Assembly: GCA_035048485.1 (NCBI GenBank)
Contig: CM068588.1
Coordinates: forward strand, 26,935,118-26,999,117
Direction of reading: 5' to 3'
Length of the DNA stretch: 64,000 bases
DNA from: Pteria penguin
Taxonomy: Eukaryota; Mollusca; Bivalvia; Pterioida; Pteriidae
Shown: one piece after another, positions 63,079-64,000 of the stretch
Numbering within the stretch: the first letter of the stretch is position 1
Layout of the letters: each line of letters opens with the position of its first letter
Translations under genes and position numbers: made by a program
The notes under the pieces: generated by a model
The model's database searches: none
Seen by the model: only the letters and a program-made list of their open reading frames with translations
Told to the model about the DNA's origin: nothing

Positions 63079-64000
63079 TAGCAAGGTCTCAGTATAACCT
63101 ACTGTCGAGCACCCTCGTTATAGCAAGGTCTTAGTATAACCTACTGTCCAGCGCCCTCGTTATAGCAAGGTCTCAGTATTACCTACTGTCGATCACCCTC
63201 GTTATAGGAAGGTCTCAGTATTACCTACTGTCGAGCACCCTCGTTATAGCAAGGTCTCAGTACTACCTACTGTCGAGCACCCTCGTTATAGCAAGGTCTC
63301 AGTATTACCTACTGTCGAGCACCCTCGTTATAGCAAGGTCTCAGTACTACCTACTGTCGAGCACCCTCGTTATAGCAAGGTCTCAGTATTACCTACTGTC
63401 GAGCACCCTCGTTATAGCAAGGTCTCAGTACTACCTACTGTCGCGCACCTTCGTTATAGCAAGGTCTCAGTATAACCTACTGTCGAGCACCCTCGTTATA
63501 GCAAGGTGTCAATACTACTTACTATCGAGCACCCTCGTTATAGGAAAGTCTCAGTATTACCTACTGTCGAGCACCCTCGTTATAGCAAGGTCTCAGTATA
63601 ACCTACTGTCGAGCACCCTCGTTATAGGAAGGTCTCAGTACTACTTACTGTCGAGCACCCTCGTTATAGCAAGGTCTCAGTATAACCTACTGTCGAGCAC
63701 CCTCGTAATAGGAAGGTCTCAGTATTACCTGCTTTTGAGCACCCTCGTTATAGCAAGGTCTTAGTATAACCTACTGTCGAGCGCCTTCGTTATAGCAAGG
63801 TCCCAGTATTACCTACTGTCGAGCACCCTCGTTATAGGAAGGTCTCAGTATTACCTACTGTCGAGCACCCTCGTTATAGCAAGGTCTCAGTACTACCTAC
63901 TGTCGAGCACCCTCGTTATAGCAAGGTCTCAGTATTACCTACTGTCGAGCACCCTCGTTATAGGAAGGTCTCAGTATTACCTACTGTCGAGCACCCTCGT
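63079..64000. repeat. 42-bp minisatellite running off the right edge
   Basis: About 22 copies of a 42-bp unit (GCAAGGTCTCAGTATTACCT + ACTGTCGAGCACCCTCGTTA + TA), very homogeneous. Three recurrent variants (TATAAC, TATTAC, TACTAC; GCAAGG or GGAAGG) alternate, which suggests recent expansion. True length is unknown because it reaches the window end. Confidence 0.97.

Noticed and set aside
63131..63752. Open frame RSQYYLLSSTLVIA repeated about 14 times
   Set aside because: A 42-bp stop-free unit gives this automatically. Some units contain TAG (TCTTAG variant) and there is no start codon or splice context.
63079..64000. CRISPR-like regular array
   Set aside because: Units are contiguous with no unique spacers and the host is an animal genome; minisatellite.

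Overview
This is an animal nuclear-genome window, most likely from a bivalve mollusc. It is AT-rich and dominated by long introns and transposable-element debris. The bivalve call rests on repeat types I recognise as common in bivalve genomes: tRNA-derived SINEs with ATCA-type tails, long intronic repeats that begin with a CTCACCTGAG-type end, and 'TATGCCCCCGGATC' repeats. There is no prokaryotic operon, CRISPR array or defence island.

Layout. 1-5.9 kb is a LINE graveyard. It holds an open ORF1 running off the left edge (minus), a plus-strand ORF2 broken into an endonuclease part and a reverse-transcriptase part, and a minus-strand ORF2 lying between them that is itself interrupted by a 126-bp palindromic MITE. 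6-12 kb is intergenic: a foldback element with a nested MITE, a Tc1 transposase relic, SINEs, two (AT)n arrays, and a candidate first exon of a small secreted protein on the minus strand (10194-10398).

12.6 kb to the right edge is one large plus-strand gene. I reconstruct 24 coding exons (12624-59968), giving at least 1254 residues and incomplete at the 3' end. The product starts with a short basic peptide and six ankyrin repeats plus a cap (residues about 38-257). A long acidic, Ser-rich disordered region follows, carrying seven Trp-acidic motifs (mostly W-D-S), then a 128-residue Glu/Arg/Gln-rich coiled-coil or single-helix exon. N-terminus and architecture match ANKRD26-type proteins, which in vertebrates sit at centriolar distal appendages. 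Most exons after exon 14 are phase 0-0, so they can be skipped or duplicated without a frameshift.

The introns carry nearly all other content: several MITE families with visible target-site duplications, SINEs, two copies of a 1.7-2.7 kb repeat, and long minisatellites (32 bp at 33.1-34.0 kb, about 95 bp at 53.9-55.4 kb, 44 bp at 60.5-61.1 kb, 42 bp from 63.08 kb to the edge).

I saw no clearly novel molecular system. The items most worth follow-up are the Trp-acidic exon modules of the ANKRD26-like gene, its possible intronic-polyadenylation isoform, the secreted-protein exon, and the well-delimited palindromic elements. All splice sites were called by eye from GT/AG, frame and phase, without transcript support.
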